A stretch of DNA of 64,000 bases from Phycisphaerales bacterium (lineage in GTDB: Bacteria > Planctomycetota > Phycisphaerae > Phycisphaerales > UBA1924): assembly GCA_016742075.1 (NCBI GenBank), contig JACVCL010000004.1, positions 1 through 64,000 of the forward strand, read 5' to 3'. Under the pieces are notes generated by a model that did not search any database, was not told the origin of the DNA, and worked only from the letters and a program-made list of their open reading frames with translations. This document shows positions 21,598 through 32,005 of the stretch, piece after piece. Made by a program: the position numbers and the translations under genes. Numbering within the stretch: position 1 is the stretch's first letter; every line of letters begins with the position of its first letter.

Positions 21598-23229
21598 TCA
21601 GAGCCCGAAACGCCCCTCCGAGATCATCGCCTCAATCGCCGCGATGTCGGGCGACGGCGGCCGATCGACCGTCAGCCGGGGCACGGTGCTGCGCACCGCC
21701 GCGAACGTCTCCTCGACGCCATGCCCCGAGCGCAGAGGCCGGTGGTACTCCAGCCCCTCGGCGGCGCACAGAAGCTCGATCGCCACCACGCTCCGCGCCA
21801 GGGCAATGCCCCGGCGCGCCTTCGCCGCCGCCCGCGGACCGAACGAGTTGTAATCCTCCTGCCCCGCGCACGTGGAGAGATTCGCGACACTCGCCGGCGT
21901 CGCCAGCCCGATCAGCTCGTTGCAGCACGCCGCCGCAGTGTACTGCGTGATCATGTACCCGCTCTGCACGCCGGGCTGTGGCGTGAGGTGCGCGGGCAGC
22001 CGCGCCTCGGGGTCGAATCCGCCGCCGGCCGCCAGCAGCAGGAACGTCCGCCGCTCCGACACACCGGCGACGTGGCTCAGCGAGAGCATCAGCACATCCA
22101 ACGGAATGGCCAGCGGCATCCCGTGGAAGTTCCCGGCCGAAACAACCCCCCCGCTCCTGGCCATCTGCGCCCACTGGTCGGCGCCGGCCGCCCCCGGCGC
22201 AGCAGGGAACACCAACGGGTTGTCGGTCACGGCCCCGAGCTCGGCCTCGACGCAGCCTCGCACGTAGCGCGCGGCGTCGTACGTCGCGCCGAGAATCGGC
22301 GGCGCACACCGTACCGAGTAAGGGTCCTGAACTCTGGGGTCCACCGACGCCGGATGGCTCGTCAGCACCTGCGACCCGGCCAACATGCCGCGCATACGCG
22401 CCGCCACCAACGCGGGCCCCGGCTGGTTGCGGGCCACGAACACCCGCGGATCGAGGAACGTGTCAGTGGCCCGCAGCGCGTCGATCGACATCGCCGCCGC
22501 CGCCACCGCCGCGTCGAACACTCGCTCGAAGTCGTCCAGAGCCAGGCACGCCTGAGCGCCCATCAGGTGGGTGCCGTTGATCAGCGCCAGCCCCTCCTTC
22601 GGCCCCAGCCCAAGCGGCGCCACCCCGGCCAGACGAAGAGCCTCGGCGCCCGAGATCCGCCGGCCGTCAGCGGTCGCCTCGCCCTCCCCCAACAGCACCA
22701 GGCACGCGTGCGCCAGCGGGGCAAGATCGCCCGACGCCCCGACCGAACCCACCTCGGGCACCACCGGCGTCACCGCGCCGCCACGGTCCGTCCGCGCGTT
22801 GAGCAGAGCCACGATCGCGTTGACCACGCCCGGCCGAACGCCGGAAAGCCCGCGGCACAGCGACGCGGCAAGCAGCAGAAGCATGCCGCGCACAACGTCC
22901 TCCCCCATCGGCGGGCCAACGCCCGAGGCGTGCGACCGCAGCAGATTCCGCTGAACGTCCTCGAGCTGCGCTTCACCGATCCGCCGCCTCGCCAGTGATC
23001 CGAAACCGGTGTTCACCCCGTAGACGGCCGCCCCGGCAGAGAGGCTGGCCGAGAGCGCGGCGTGCGACGCCGTGAGCTTCTGCTTCGCCGCGGCGGCGAG
23101 ACGCACCGGCCGCAGACCCCCGCCGTGGGACGGCCGCGCCACCGACTCGACGTCCACAATCGACAGCGGCCCGCCGTCGAGAACGAGCGGTTGCAGGGTG
23201 ATCGCACGGGAAGCGTGGGCCGGTGGCAC
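21598..23229 (-). CDS. hutH: Histidine ammonia-lyase / aromatic amino acid lyase
   Basis: GSVGASGDLAPLAHACLVLLGEG (MIO ASG triad); VYGVNTGFGSLA; NGTHLMGA. Confidence 0.93.
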   Translation of the reverse strand: MPPAHASRAITLQPLVLDGGPLSIVDVESVARPSHGGGLRPVRLAAAAKQKLTASHAALSASLSAGAAVYGVNTGFGSLARRRIGEAQLEDVQRNLLRSHASGVGPPMGEDVVRGMLLLLAASLCRGLSGVRPGVVNAIVALLNARTDRGGAVTPVVPEVGSVGASGDLAPLAHACLVLLGEGEATADGRRISGAEALRLAGVAPLGLGPKEGLALINGTHLMGAQACLALDDFERVFDAAVAAAAMSIDALRATDTFLDPRVFVARNQPGPALVAARMRGMLAGSQVLTSHPASVDPRVQDPYSVRCAPPILGATYDAARYVRGCVEAELGAVTDNPLVFPAAPGAAGADQWAQMARSGGVVSAGNFHGMPLAIPLDVLMLSLSHVAGVSERRTFLLLAAGGGFDPEARLPAHLTPQPGVQSGYMITQYTAAACCNELIGLATPASVANLSTCAGQEDYNSFGPRAAAKARRGIALARSVVAIELLCAAEGLEYHRPLRSGHGVEETFAAVRSTVPRLTVDRPPSPDIAAIEAMISEGRFGL

Positions 23230-23283
23230 GCCATGAGTGTCCGGCGGCCCGCCCGGTTCCGCAAGCCGCGGTATAACTGACGC

Positions 23284-24168
23284 ATGAAGCGTCCGATGGC
23301 CAGATGGGCGTGCCTGTTGGCGGCCGGCGTCGTTGTCGGGCCCGTCGCCGCCGTCATCGCCGCGATCCCCGGGCCCGACGGCGGCTGCGCCGCGACCGCG
23401 CTCCTGTCAGCCTCCCCGATCACCGGTCTGTGCCGCGCCCTCGCGGCGGTGCTTCTGGCGGCCGGGGCCGGCATCGTCGCCGCACGGCTGACCAGCTGGC
23501 GAACCGCCTTGGCCACCGCCGGCGTCGTGCTGGCATGGCCGGCGTTCCACACCGGCAGACTCGACGAGATCATCCGCCGGCAGCAGTCGCCCGGCGTCCC
23601 CTGGACGCTCGCGGCCGAAGGGCTCGTCCTGGCCGCCGCGGGGTTCTTCGCCGTCCGCAGCATCCTTCGCCAAAGCCGCCTCGCCCCCGAAGGCCCCGCG
23701 TCGATCTCGGCCGATATCAGCGGCGCCGCCGCCGCCGCGGCCACCGGACTCTTCGCCGCCGGCCTGGTCGCCCAGAACCACCTCGCCGGCCAGTGCTTTG
23801 CCGCGGCGCTCGCCGCCGGTCTGTTCGGCGGGCTCGTCGGACACGTCGCGGTGCACCACGCGTCGACGCTGTCGGTGGTCACCGGGCTCCTGCTGCTCGC
23901 ACCGTTGGCCCCGGCCCTGGCGGCGCTCCGGCACGGCGGTGGGTACATCGACGCCGTCTATGCGCTGAGCGATCTCAGCATCGGACGCCCGATGCCCATG
24001 GATTGGATCGCCGGCGTGCTGCTCGGATCCCCACTGGGAATCGCATGGGCGACTTCCCTCGTGGACAGGGGGGCAACGCCCCGCCCGACGCAGGACCTGC
24101 AATCCCCTACGGGAGACGCAGGGGATCGCACAGATTCGCTTGAGAACCGCGTGTCGATTTCACCCTGA
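23284..24168 (+). CDS. Hypothetical multi-spanning membrane protein
   Basis: ORF 294 aa with several hydrophobic segments; divergent from hutH. Confidence 0.6.
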   Translation: MKRPMARWACLLAAGVVVGPVAAVIAAIPGPDGGCAATALLSASPITGLCRALAAVLLAAGAGIVAARLTSWRTALATAGVVLAWPAFHTGRLDEIIRRQQSPGVPWTLAAEGLVLAAAGFFAVRSILRQSRLAPEGPASISADISGAAAAAATGLFAAGLVAQNHLAGQCFAAALAAGLFGGLVGHVAVHHASTLSVVTGLLLLAPLAPALAALRHGGGYIDAVYALSDLSIGRPMPMDWIAGVLLGSPLGIAWATSLVDRGATPRPTQDLQSPTGDAGDRTDSLENRVSISP

Positions 24169-24300
24169 AACCGGCGGCGTCGATCGTTCGAAATCTTGAG
24201 GCATGCCTACCGTGTCTCTGTGCACGGCGGGCGATCGGCTCTCAGCGGCCCCCGCCCAGACGCGGGATTGCGTCCCAGGCCGCCTCGAAAGGATGACACA

Positions 24301-25092
24301 ATGGTCACAGCCATGGCCGCGATGCCCGACGTCCAGTCCTCTCGCGACCACCGCCGCGTCGCCATCGACAAGGTGGGCGTGAAGGACGTGCGCTATCCCA
24401 TAACGCTCCGGACCCGTGACGGCGGAGCCCAGACCACCGTCGCCACCATCAACATGTACGTGTCCCTGCCCCACCACAAGAAGGGCACGCACATGAGCCG
24501 CTTCCTCGAGGTGCTGAACCAGTACGCGCACCCGCTGACGCCGGACTGCATCCCCGTCGTCGCGAGGGCCATCAAGCAGAAGCTCGAGGCCGAGACGGCC
24601 CATCTCACCCTCAAGTTCCCCTACTTCATCGAGAAGCAGGCCCCGGTCACGGGCACCCCGGGCATGATGGACTACTCCGTGACCTTCGACTGCACCGCCA
24701 ACGGTGAAGACGACTTCGTCATGACTGTCCGGGCCCCCGCCACCAGCCTGTGCCCGTGCTCGAAGGAAATCTCCAAGTACGGCGCCCACAACCAGCGCTG
24801 CGAGATCCAGGCGGCCGTCCGCCCCAAGGGCATGCTCTGGATCGAGGATCTCGTCCGCCTGCTCGAGAACGCCGCCAGCGCCCCGGTGTGGGCCGTGCTC
24901 AAGCGTCCCGACGAGAAGTACGTCACCGAGGCCGCCTACGAAAACCCCAAGTTTGTCGAGGACATCGTCCGAGACCTCGCCGTCTCGCTCGAGCACGACG
25001 ACCGGGTCGCCTGGTACGCCATCAGCAGCGAGAATTTCGAGAGCATCCACAACCACAACGCCTACGCGGAGATCACCCGCGACAAGCGCTGA
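24301..25092 (+). CDS. folE2: GTP cyclohydrolase FolE2 (type IB)
   Basis: VGVKDVRYPITLRTRDGGAQTTVATINMYVSLPHHKKGTHMSRFLEVLN; SLCPCSKEIS(KYGAHNQR) motif. Confidence 0.93.
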   Translation: MVTAMAAMPDVQSSRDHRRVAIDKVGVKDVRYPITLRTRDGGAQTTVATINMYVSLPHHKKGTHMSRFLEVLNQYAHPLTPDCIPVVARAIKQKLEAETAHLTLKFPYFIEKQAPVTGTPGMMDYSVTFDCTANGEDDFVMTVRAPATSLCPCSKEISKYGAHNQRCEIQAAVRPKGMLWIEDLVRLLENAASAPVWAVLKRPDEKYVTEAAYENPKFVEDIVRDLAVSLEHDDRVAWYAISSENFESIHNHNAYAEITRDKR

Positions 25093-25134
25093 TCGACGCG
25101 CGTTGGTGGTTCGTCCATGATGACGACGAGCGCG

Positions 25135-25165
25135 GCGGGCGGCTCCTTGAGCCGCCCGCTTTTTT
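25135..25165 (+). terminator. Rho-independent terminator downstream of folE2
   Basis: Perfect 11-bp stem GCGGGCGGCTC-CTT-GAGCCGCCCGC followed by TTTTTT. Confidence 0.9.
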
Positions 25166-25191
25166 ACCCCCCCTCTCGTCCCGAGCGATGA

Positions 25192-26265
25192 TTAAGGCTG
25201 ATAGGGCGTCCCCCGACCGAAGTTGGTCAGGAGAATGGTGAGATCGTTCGCACCGATGGACCCCGTGCAGTCGAGATCGGCCGCGTCACCCACGCCGACA
25301 GCCTGGCCGAACCTTGTGAGCAGCACGGTCAGGTCGTTGGCACCCACCACGCCGTCGCCATCGATGTCGCCCGGCTGAGGGTTGACCACCACCCGCATCG
25401 TCAGGCGAGCCACCAGGGCCGTGCCGAAGTCGTTCTGCTTCACGTAAAACGTGGCGTACTCCCCGGAGGCCGGGCCCGGCCCGGACGGCGGCACGAGCTT
25501 CTGCAGGCTCGTGATGACCAGGCGAAGCCGCCCGTCGTTGACCGCCTGCCGCAGGTAGTTCTGCACGTTTGCCTGCGACACCTGAAGATCGAACGCGAAT
25601 TCAGTGTTCACCGGCACATACTGACCCGGGGAAACCCCCGAGGCCTTGCCGATCGCGAAGTAGAGCGGGTCGAACTGGTCGCGCACGTTGTTCGACACGT
25701 CGCGAGCGACGCCGTCCTTGAAGTCGGTGGCGTAAACGTTCCGAACGTCGCTGCTCACGCTCGGGCCGAAGGGAGGCCCGGGGTTCGAGGCGTCAACACC
25801 CTGGAAGAACGTGGCCGAAGTCCAGCCGTTGCGGAAACCGGCCCCGTACAACTCGATCGCCCGCGGGGGGTAGGGGTCGGTGGGATCAGGGGTGGCGAGG
25901 TACGACTGCCACCCGTCGTAGGTGTCCTTGTAGCGGAACGCCTGATCGGTGGCGACGCCGATGGTGAGCCGAGCCGAGAGCACGCGGTAGTTGCACGCGC
26001 CGAGGCCGGTGGGGAGCTGGGCCAGGGTATCGAACCCGATGACGACCTGGCCGTCGCGCTGGTCGAAGGTGAACCCCGGGAACGTGGGAGCGCCGATGGT
26101 CGAAAATACCGACGCCGTCGCGCGGTACCCGGGTTGGGTGTCGAACGGGTACATCCACCGTTGAAGAACCGGAGCGTTGAACGTAAGCGTCTGAAGCTGG
26201 GCTCCCGAGGAGAGAGCCGGCAGGGCCAGGCACGCGGCGGCGAGGATCGCAGAACGCATCGGCAT
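25192..26265 (-). CDS. Secreted protein with C-terminal dockerin-like domain
   Basis: Signal peptide MPMRSAILAAACLALPALSSGA preceded by AGGAG; C-terminal duplicated calcium-loop motif GDIDGDGVVGANDLTVLLTRFGQ / ADLDCTGSIGANDLTILLTNFG. Confidence 0.85.
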   Translation of the reverse strand: MPMRSAILAAACLALPALSSGAQLQTLTFNAPVLQRWMYPFDTQPGYRATASVFSTIGAPTFPGFTFDQRDGQVVIGFDTLAQLPTGLGACNYRVLSARLTIGVATDQAFRYKDTYDGWQSYLATPDPTDPYPPRAIELYGAGFRNGWTSATFFQGVDASNPGPPFGPSVSSDVRNVYATDFKDGVARDVSNNVRDQFDPLYFAIGKASGVSPGQYVPVNTEFAFDLQVSQANVQNYLRQAVNDGRLRLVITSLQKLVPPSGPGPASGEYATFYVKQNDFGTALVARLTMRVVVNPQPGDIDGDGVVGANDLTVLLTRFGQAVGVGDAADLDCTGSIGANDLTILLTNFGRGTPYQP

Positions 26266-26445
26266 CAGCTCCTGAAGGACATGTCCCACCCGATCCGGCC
26301 AGTCCGAAGCACCTTCGCCCGCCACCGGCCCACGGACGCGGCCTTGTGCCGACTTTACGAACGGGGCATCTCGCGGGCTACACTGAGCGAAAGAAATCTG
26401 CGGGATCAGGAATTCCGCCCGTGGTTGTGGGCGTTACGCGGTGTG

Positions 26446-27327
26446 ATGAACGTTCGTACCCATCCCGAATTGCGGCGGGCCCACAGGCCGGGGTTCACGA
26501 TTGTCGAACTGCTGGTCGTCGTGGCGATTGTGGGCGTCCTGATCGCCGTGCTCCTCCCCGCGATCGGGCTCGCCAGGCAGTGCGCGGTGGTCACCGGCGA
26601 GCTTTCCGCGGGGCGGCAGTTGGTGACGGCTTACACCATGTACGCCAGCGACAACCGCTCGCGGCTGCTTCCGGGATTCCCCACCGCCCGGATGATCAGC
26701 ACCGGCGAAGTCGTCGCCCGCGATGACAAGGGGAATCGGCTGAGCGGGATCGCGGCGCAGCGGTATCCATGGAGATTGCTGCCATATTTTGACTATGAGC
26801 TCGGCACGTGGTATCGCGACCCGCAGGCCATCGCCCGCGTGTTCAGCGGGTCGCTGCGCGACTACGCCGTGTCGGTGGGGCCTCGGATGGGTTTGAACCA
26901 GATCTTCATGGGCGGCTCGTCGGACTCCGACGGGGCCGGCTACGCGTTCAACCCCGCGACCGACGATCTGGCCCGGCGGGCCTGGGGATCCGACTGGTAC
27001 GCGGCCAAGGCGTCGGACGTGCGGCGGCCGGCGGACCAGATCGTCTTCGGCTCGAGCAGCGGGGCCGACCCGATCAGCGGAACCGAAATCGACGGGCTGT
27101 ACCGCATTCGGCCGCCGAACCTGGTGAACCGCGTCTGGCAAACCAGCCCGCCCGACTCGGCGACGCGCCCCGCGGCGGTGGGAGATCTGTCCTTCCGCTT
27201 CATGAGCAAGGCGGTGTTCGCGATGTTCGACGGCAACGCCCGCACGCTCAACTGGGCCGACGCGAACGACATGCGTCGGTGGTCGTCGCAGGCGACAGGG
27301 CCGGACTGGAAGCTCTCTCGCCCCTGA
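26446..27327 (+). CDS. Type II secretion/prepilin-like protein with N-terminal methylation motif
   Basis: PGFTIVELLVVVAIVGVLIAVLLPAIGLARQ class III prepilin-like leader; start trimmed to ATG 26446. Confidence 0.85.
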   Translation: MNVRTHPELRRAHRPGFTIVELLVVVAIVGVLIAVLLPAIGLARQCAVVTGELSAGRQLVTAYTMYASDNRSRLLPGFPTARMISTGEVVARDDKGNRLSGIAAQRYPWRLLPYFDYELGTWYRDPQAIARVFSGSLRDYAVSVGPRMGLNQIFMGGSSDSDGAGYAFNPATDDLARRAWGSDWYAAKASDVRRPADQIVFGSSSGADPISGTEIDGLYRIRPPNLVNRVWQTSPPDSATRPAAVGDLSFRFMSKAVFAMFDGNARTLNWADANDMRRWSSQATGPDWKLSRP

Positions 27328-27354
27328 TCTCCTGACGGCGGACACGCCGGGGGA

Positions 27355-29145
27355 TCATGCGTAGCTGTGCAGCCCGGCGATCACGAAGTTGATCACGATC
27401 CAGTTGAAGAGCATCACGCCGCAGCCGATGACGGCGAGCCAGGCGGTCCACAGGCCCTTGTCTTTGGCCCGCAGCCGGACGTGGATGAGCACGATGTAGA
27501 CGATGAAGGTGTTGAGGGCGAAGACCTCCTTGGGATCCCAGCCCCAGGGGCGGCCCCAGGAGTGGTCGGCCCAGATCGCGCCCATGACGATGCCCGCCCA
27601 CAGCATGACGAAGCTGAGCTGCATCATGACCAGCGTGGCCCCGTCGAAGACGGCTCCGGCCGAGACGCGGCGGGCCGAGGCGGGATCGGAGGCCATGCGG
27701 GCGTCGGTGAGGGCCGCGTCGAGGAGCATCTCGGTGCCCCCGCCGCCGCGGGCGTGATCGGGCCCGCCGCCGAGCAGCCGCCAGACGAGGTACAGGCCGG
27801 CCGTGACCGCGGCCATCGCGATCAACGCGTAGCTGGCGATGATGACGTTGGTGTGGATGTAGAGCCACAGGTCGTTGAGCACGGGCATGACGTTGCGGAT
27901 GTTGCTGTCGAGCTGCGGCAGGAAATGGGCGCTCATGAGGGCGGCCATCGAGGCGGCCGCGGCGCCCAGCGCGAAGAGGTTGCGCATCGGCGAGCGCCGC
28001 GCCAGCGCCTCGATGACGATGGCCAGCACCGCGCCGAACCAGACGCTGGTCGTGACGGCCTCGAACATGTTGGCGTTGGGCCAGCGCCCGGAGACGTACC
28101 AGCGCAGCCCCAGCGACGCCGTGTGCAGCAGGAACGAGGCGGTGAAGGCGCCCATGCCGATCCGTCGGGCGGCGTCCCACCTGAAGGCCACGCTCATGAG
28201 CAGAAAGACGACGCTGAGCAGGTAGCAGAGCCACACCCACGTGAGGCTGCCGAGCTTGAAGTACTGGCTCTCAAGACCGAGGCGGCTCTGGTTCGGATAG
28301 GCCTCGGCGTTGACCGCGGGCAGGGCGGCGGCGAACGAGGCGAGCGCCGCGTTGGCCTCGGCGGCATTCTCGGCCTGCCAGGCGGTGGCGAAACGGGCCC
28401 AATCGGACGCGAGCCTCTCGCGCACGGCGGCGTCGAGCCGGTCGATGGGGCTGGCGCTCCGCAGGGCCGCCGCGGGCGCGACCTTGGCAGGGGCCCCCTC
28501 GGCGAGCTCCCTGACGCTGATCCAAGGCACGTTCGGGGGCGAGCCGGGCGGCGGCGGCACAATGCGAAGGTCGGCCGCGAGCGACTCTGGCCGCATGGTG
28601 GCGAGCGCTCCCTCGATCTGATCGACGAACTTGGCGGTGCGGATCAGGTCACCCGCCCAGCGGTTCATGAGGGGGGTGACCTCGGGCCGCATGAGCAGCC
28701 GGCGCGAGATCAGCCCCTGCTTCTCGAAGGCGGCGAGACGGTCCTTGGTCACGCCCTCGAGCTCGCCGGCGAGCACCGACGCCCGAAGCGCCTCGGCGAT
28801 GTCGGCCCGCATGGTGCGGTTCTTCACATACACCGCGTCGGCGTCGTCGTACCGCTCGGGGCGGAGGAGCATGTCGAGGTACGTGAAATCCTTGGGCAGG
28901 CCGCCGACCCGGCGCGGGCCGGCGATGTGCGACAGCGTGTCGGCGGCGAAGCTGTCGAAGCTCTTGATCCGGCCGTCGGTGTGCACCGCCGAGCGGTCGA
29001 GCGGCGCAAGGTCGATCTCGGCGGCGAACCCGCCGCCGCCGGGGCGTGACGAGCGAAGCAGCATCGCCACCGCCAGCGCAGCCACCGCCGTCACGATCGC
29101 CGCCCCGAGGAGCCACTGGCCGAGAGCCTTGCCCGCGCTGTTCAT
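27355..29145 (-). CDS. ccsA: Cytochrome c biogenesis protein CcsA-like (system II)
   Basis: C-terminal WANHSWG-type motif IWADHSWGRPWGWDPKEVFALNTFIVY; multiple TM; ATGA overlap with upstream resB. Confidence 0.9.
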   Translation of the reverse strand: MNSAGKALGQWLLGAAIVTAVAALAVAMLLRSSRPGGGGFAAEIDLAPLDRSAVHTDGRIKSFDSFAADTLSHIAGPRRVGGLPKDFTYLDMLLRPERYDDADAVYVKNRTMRADIAEALRASVLAGELEGVTKDRLAAFEKQGLISRRLLMRPEVTPLMNRWAGDLIRTAKFVDQIEGALATMRPESLAADLRIVPPPPGSPPNVPWISVRELAEGAPAKVAPAAALRSASPIDRLDAAVRERLASDWARFATAWQAENAAEANAALASFAAALPAVNAEAYPNQSRLGLESQYFKLGSLTWVWLCYLLSVVFLLMSVAFRWDAARRIGMGAFTASFLLHTASLGLRWYVSGRWPNANMFEAVTTSVWFGAVLAIVIEALARRSPMRNLFALGAAAASMAALMSAHFLPQLDSNIRNVMPVLNDLWLYIHTNVIIASYALIAMAAVTAGLYLVWRLLGGGPDHARGGGGTEMLLDAALTDARMASDPASARRVSAGAVFDGATLVMMQLSFVMLWAGIVMGAIWADHSWGRPWGWDPKEVFALNTFIVYIVLIHVRLRAKDKGLWTAWLAVIGCGVMLFNWIVINFVIAGLHSYA

Positions 29146-31745
29146 CGGATCACCTCCCCGCGGTCCTGCGCGACGGCCGCCGCGACCGACGCCCGCACAC
29201 GCTCGATGCGCCGACGCCGGATGATGGGCTTGACATAGAACGCGTAGATCATGCCCGCCACCGACAGCACGCAGCCGAACAGCTGCAGGTGCACCCCCTC
29301 GCGGTTGCCGACGCCGAGGCCGGTGAAGTTCAGCCCGGCCGAGGCGGGCACGCCCGGCCGCTCGGGGCGCGGCGCGTCCCAGTAGGCCTGGAAGAACCAC
29401 AGCCCCTGGCGCGACAGCGGGTTGTTGACGCTGATCGGCTCGGGCGCCGTCCACGCGTCGGCGCCGCGCCGGGCCGGATCACCCTTCCAGAACCGAACCC
29501 GGCTGGTCCAGTCGCGGATCGAGAGCGTGCTGCCGGTGAACCCGCCCACCTCGGTGGCCAGTTCGAAGTCGTGGAGCACGACCGGCGCGGGCAGCCGCTT
29601 CCGCTCGCGCCCGAACATCAGTTCGACGACGCGGCCGCCGGGCAGGGCCACGGGCCGGGGCTCGAACCGAGACATGCCGGGGTCGATCAGCGTGGCATCT
29701 TCGACCGAGTAGCGGTGGAAGGGCAGCCAGACGCGCTGGGCGGCGTCGCCCGAGCCCAGTTCGACCTCGATCATGGCGAAGGTCTGCGCGACGTCGGCAT
29801 CGCGATCGCGCTGCGACGGCGGCACCACCATCGGCCGGCTCACCTCGGCGGCTCTCGGGATCAGCCGGTCGAGAGTCAGCGACACCTCCGGAGCCAAGGC
29901 CACGCGTTCGCCGGGCCTGATCGCCCGGCTCATGAGCACGCCGCGCGGCGAGCGGGTCCAGAGCTTGGCGGCGGGGGAACCGGGCTCGGCGTTCAGGCCG
30001 GGCCCGGCGACGATGGTGGCCGGGGCCAGCGAGCCGGGCCGGAACGTGGCCCGCACACGCGGATCGGGCGCGGGGCTGTCGCGGGTGGGCCCGGTGTCTC
30101 CGGGCTTGCCGTCGCGCGTGCGCGACGGGTCGTCGAACACCCAGCGGCGGAACACGCCGGCGGGCGTCTTGAAGTCGACGGTCGCCAGCGAAACCGTCAC
30201 CGGCTCGCCCTGCACCTCAACGGTGAGATCGGTCACCACGTCCCACACACGGAACGACACGTCGGTGCCCTCGATCTGGCTGAACGGCACCGATCGGTCG
30301 TCGGCCTGATCGCCCTGCGCCGCCGAGGCGAGGCGCGCCGTGCGGGTTGGGTCGATGCGGATCTCACGCCGCACAGGCTCGGCGCCGTCGCGGGGGACGT
30401 CGAGAGTCAGCACCGGCTCGGTCGAACCCTCGAACTCACGGAGTTCGTCGGCGGTGCGGACCCACCGGAACAGCAGCGAGCCGTCGAACGCGGCGCGGCG
30501 GGCGGGGTCGTCGGCCACCAGGGTGGCCCGGTGGGCCGAGGCGGCGGCGCCGTGCGAGGCGTCGCGGATCGACACTTCGGCCACCGGACGCGTCACCGGC
30601 GCGCCGTCGGGCGCGGGCTCGAAGCGGGGCTGGACCGCGGCGTAGCGGAGGAAGCCGGTCACCCGGACCGGCACGCCCGCCAGCGGGTCGGCCGCGTCGG
30701 AGTTCGCCGCGGCCGAGACGTCGATGGAAAGCGGCTGCAGCGGGTAGTCGTCGTAGCCCGCCGGCGGCCAGATGGCCTGCTGGCGGTCGATGTAGTCGTT
30801 GTAGCGTGGGAGGCCGCGGATCGGGCGCTGGTGCCACAGCCGCTCGCCCTGCGTTCGTACGTGAAGAGCGGCGGAGTCCTTCACCCAGAAGGAGTCCTGC
30901 GGCTGGTAGCCCAGGTCGATCCGCACCGACTCATCGACCAGCGACTTGCCGCCGAACCGATCGATCTTCTTGACGCGCCCCTCGCCCGGGAGGACGTCTT
31001 CCGTGTACTGCGGGTAGCCGTCGAGCACCTGCCGGATGAACCGCGCCCCGATGGGCGGCTCGACCAGGACCTGCACCGCGTAGGTCTTCTTCCCCGCGTC
31101 GTCGCCGCTGCGCAGCTCGTACTCGGGCTGGACAGAGGCGATCTCGAACCGCCACCCGCCCGTTCCCGCGGCGGCCGGCACATCCACGGCGTTGCCGGGG
31201 AGCACCACCAGCCCGACGGTCTTCGCGCCGCCGCCGGGCCCTGCGCCGGGCACGTCGATGAACAGCTGGCGGCGTACCACGACCGTGTCGCCCTCGACCT
31301 TGGTCGAGAAATAGATCACGCTGCCCGCCGCGAGGATGATGATTCCGGAGTGGATCATCCAGACCCCCGCCGAGAGCACCGTGAGCGGGATGCGGCGGAT
31401 GGTGGCGACGGTGAGGTTCACGCAGATCAGCAGGCACAGCGCGTTGAAGAACGCGGTGTGGAACCACTCGAACTCGGTGAGTTCGAATGGCCGCCACTGG
31501 CGCGGCATGGCGTGGACCCAGCTGCCAGCGTCGAAAATGTTGGCCCCGACCGGGTAGAGCAGTCCTGCCGAGCCGATGGTGCAGTACACGAACAGCACCA
31601 CCATGAGCACCACGCCGAGGCGGACGCTGGAAAACAGATCGAGAATGGGGCGGACGACGCCTTGCGGGGGCCGCCGGCGGATGGGGCCGACGGCACTCGG
31701 CGGGGGGGTGACAGACGATGGTTCGGGGTGATGCAGGTCGGTCAT
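29142..31745 (-). CDS. resB: ResB-like cytochrome c biogenesis protein
   Basis: 867 aa; LDLFSSVRLGVVLMVVLFVYCTIGSAG N-terminus and C-terminal TM; adjacent to ccsA. Confidence 0.85.
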   Translation of the reverse strand: MTDLHHPEPSSVTPPPSAVGPIRRRPPQGVVRPILDLFSSVRLGVVLMVVLFVYCTIGSAGLLYPVGANIFDAGSWVHAMPRQWRPFELTEFEWFHTAFFNALCLLICVNLTVATIRRIPLTVLSAGVWMIHSGIIILAAGSVIYFSTKVEGDTVVVRRQLFIDVPGAGPGGGAKTVGLVVLPGNAVDVPAAAGTGGWRFEIASVQPEYELRSGDDAGKKTYAVQVLVEPPIGARFIRQVLDGYPQYTEDVLPGEGRVKKIDRFGGKSLVDESVRIDLGYQPQDSFWVKDSAALHVRTQGERLWHQRPIRGLPRYNDYIDRQQAIWPPAGYDDYPLQPLSIDVSAAANSDAADPLAGVPVRVTGFLRYAAVQPRFEPAPDGAPVTRPVAEVSIRDASHGAAASAHRATLVADDPARRAAFDGSLLFRWVRTADELREFEGSTEPVLTLDVPRDGAEPVRREIRIDPTRTARLASAAQGDQADDRSVPFSQIEGTDVSFRVWDVVTDLTVEVQGEPVTVSLATVDFKTPAGVFRRWVFDDPSRTRDGKPGDTGPTRDSPAPDPRVRATFRPGSLAPATIVAGPGLNAEPGSPAAKLWTRSPRGVLMSRAIRPGERVALAPEVSLTLDRLIPRAAEVSRPMVVPPSQRDRDADVAQTFAMIEVELGSGDAAQRVWLPFHRYSVEDATLIDPGMSRFEPRPVALPGGRVVELMFGRERKRLPAPVVLHDFELATEVGGFTGSTLSIRDWTSRVRFWKGDPARRGADAWTAPEPISVNNPLSRQGLWFFQAYWDAPRPERPGVPASAGLNFTGLGVGNREGVHLQLFGCVLSVAGMIYAFYVKPIIRRRRIERVRASVAAAVAQDRGEVIR

Positions 31746-32005
31746 CTGGGGGAACTACGGGGCGTTCTCGACGCCGTGCGGGTTGAGCCCGGATGCTAGG
31801 CGGACGTGCTCTTGGACTTCGCCGGTAGCCGGTGCCTTGGGCGCCCCCCAAATCTGGTTCGGTGGACGGCATCGGGATGGATTCCGGCGTCTGGCCGTAT
31901 ACTCCGCCCCCCGCTCGCCCCCTCGGGACGACCGGTGCCGAGACCCGAGACTCCGAGCTTGGAAAAACGTTCCACCTGACCCCCGTCCGAAGAAGGATCC
32001 CCGTC

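Noticed and set aside
29046-31799. 917-aa plus-strand ORF opposite resB/ccsA
   Set aside because: Compositionally biased (R/G/H/P-rich) with no domains; spans two real minus-strand genes
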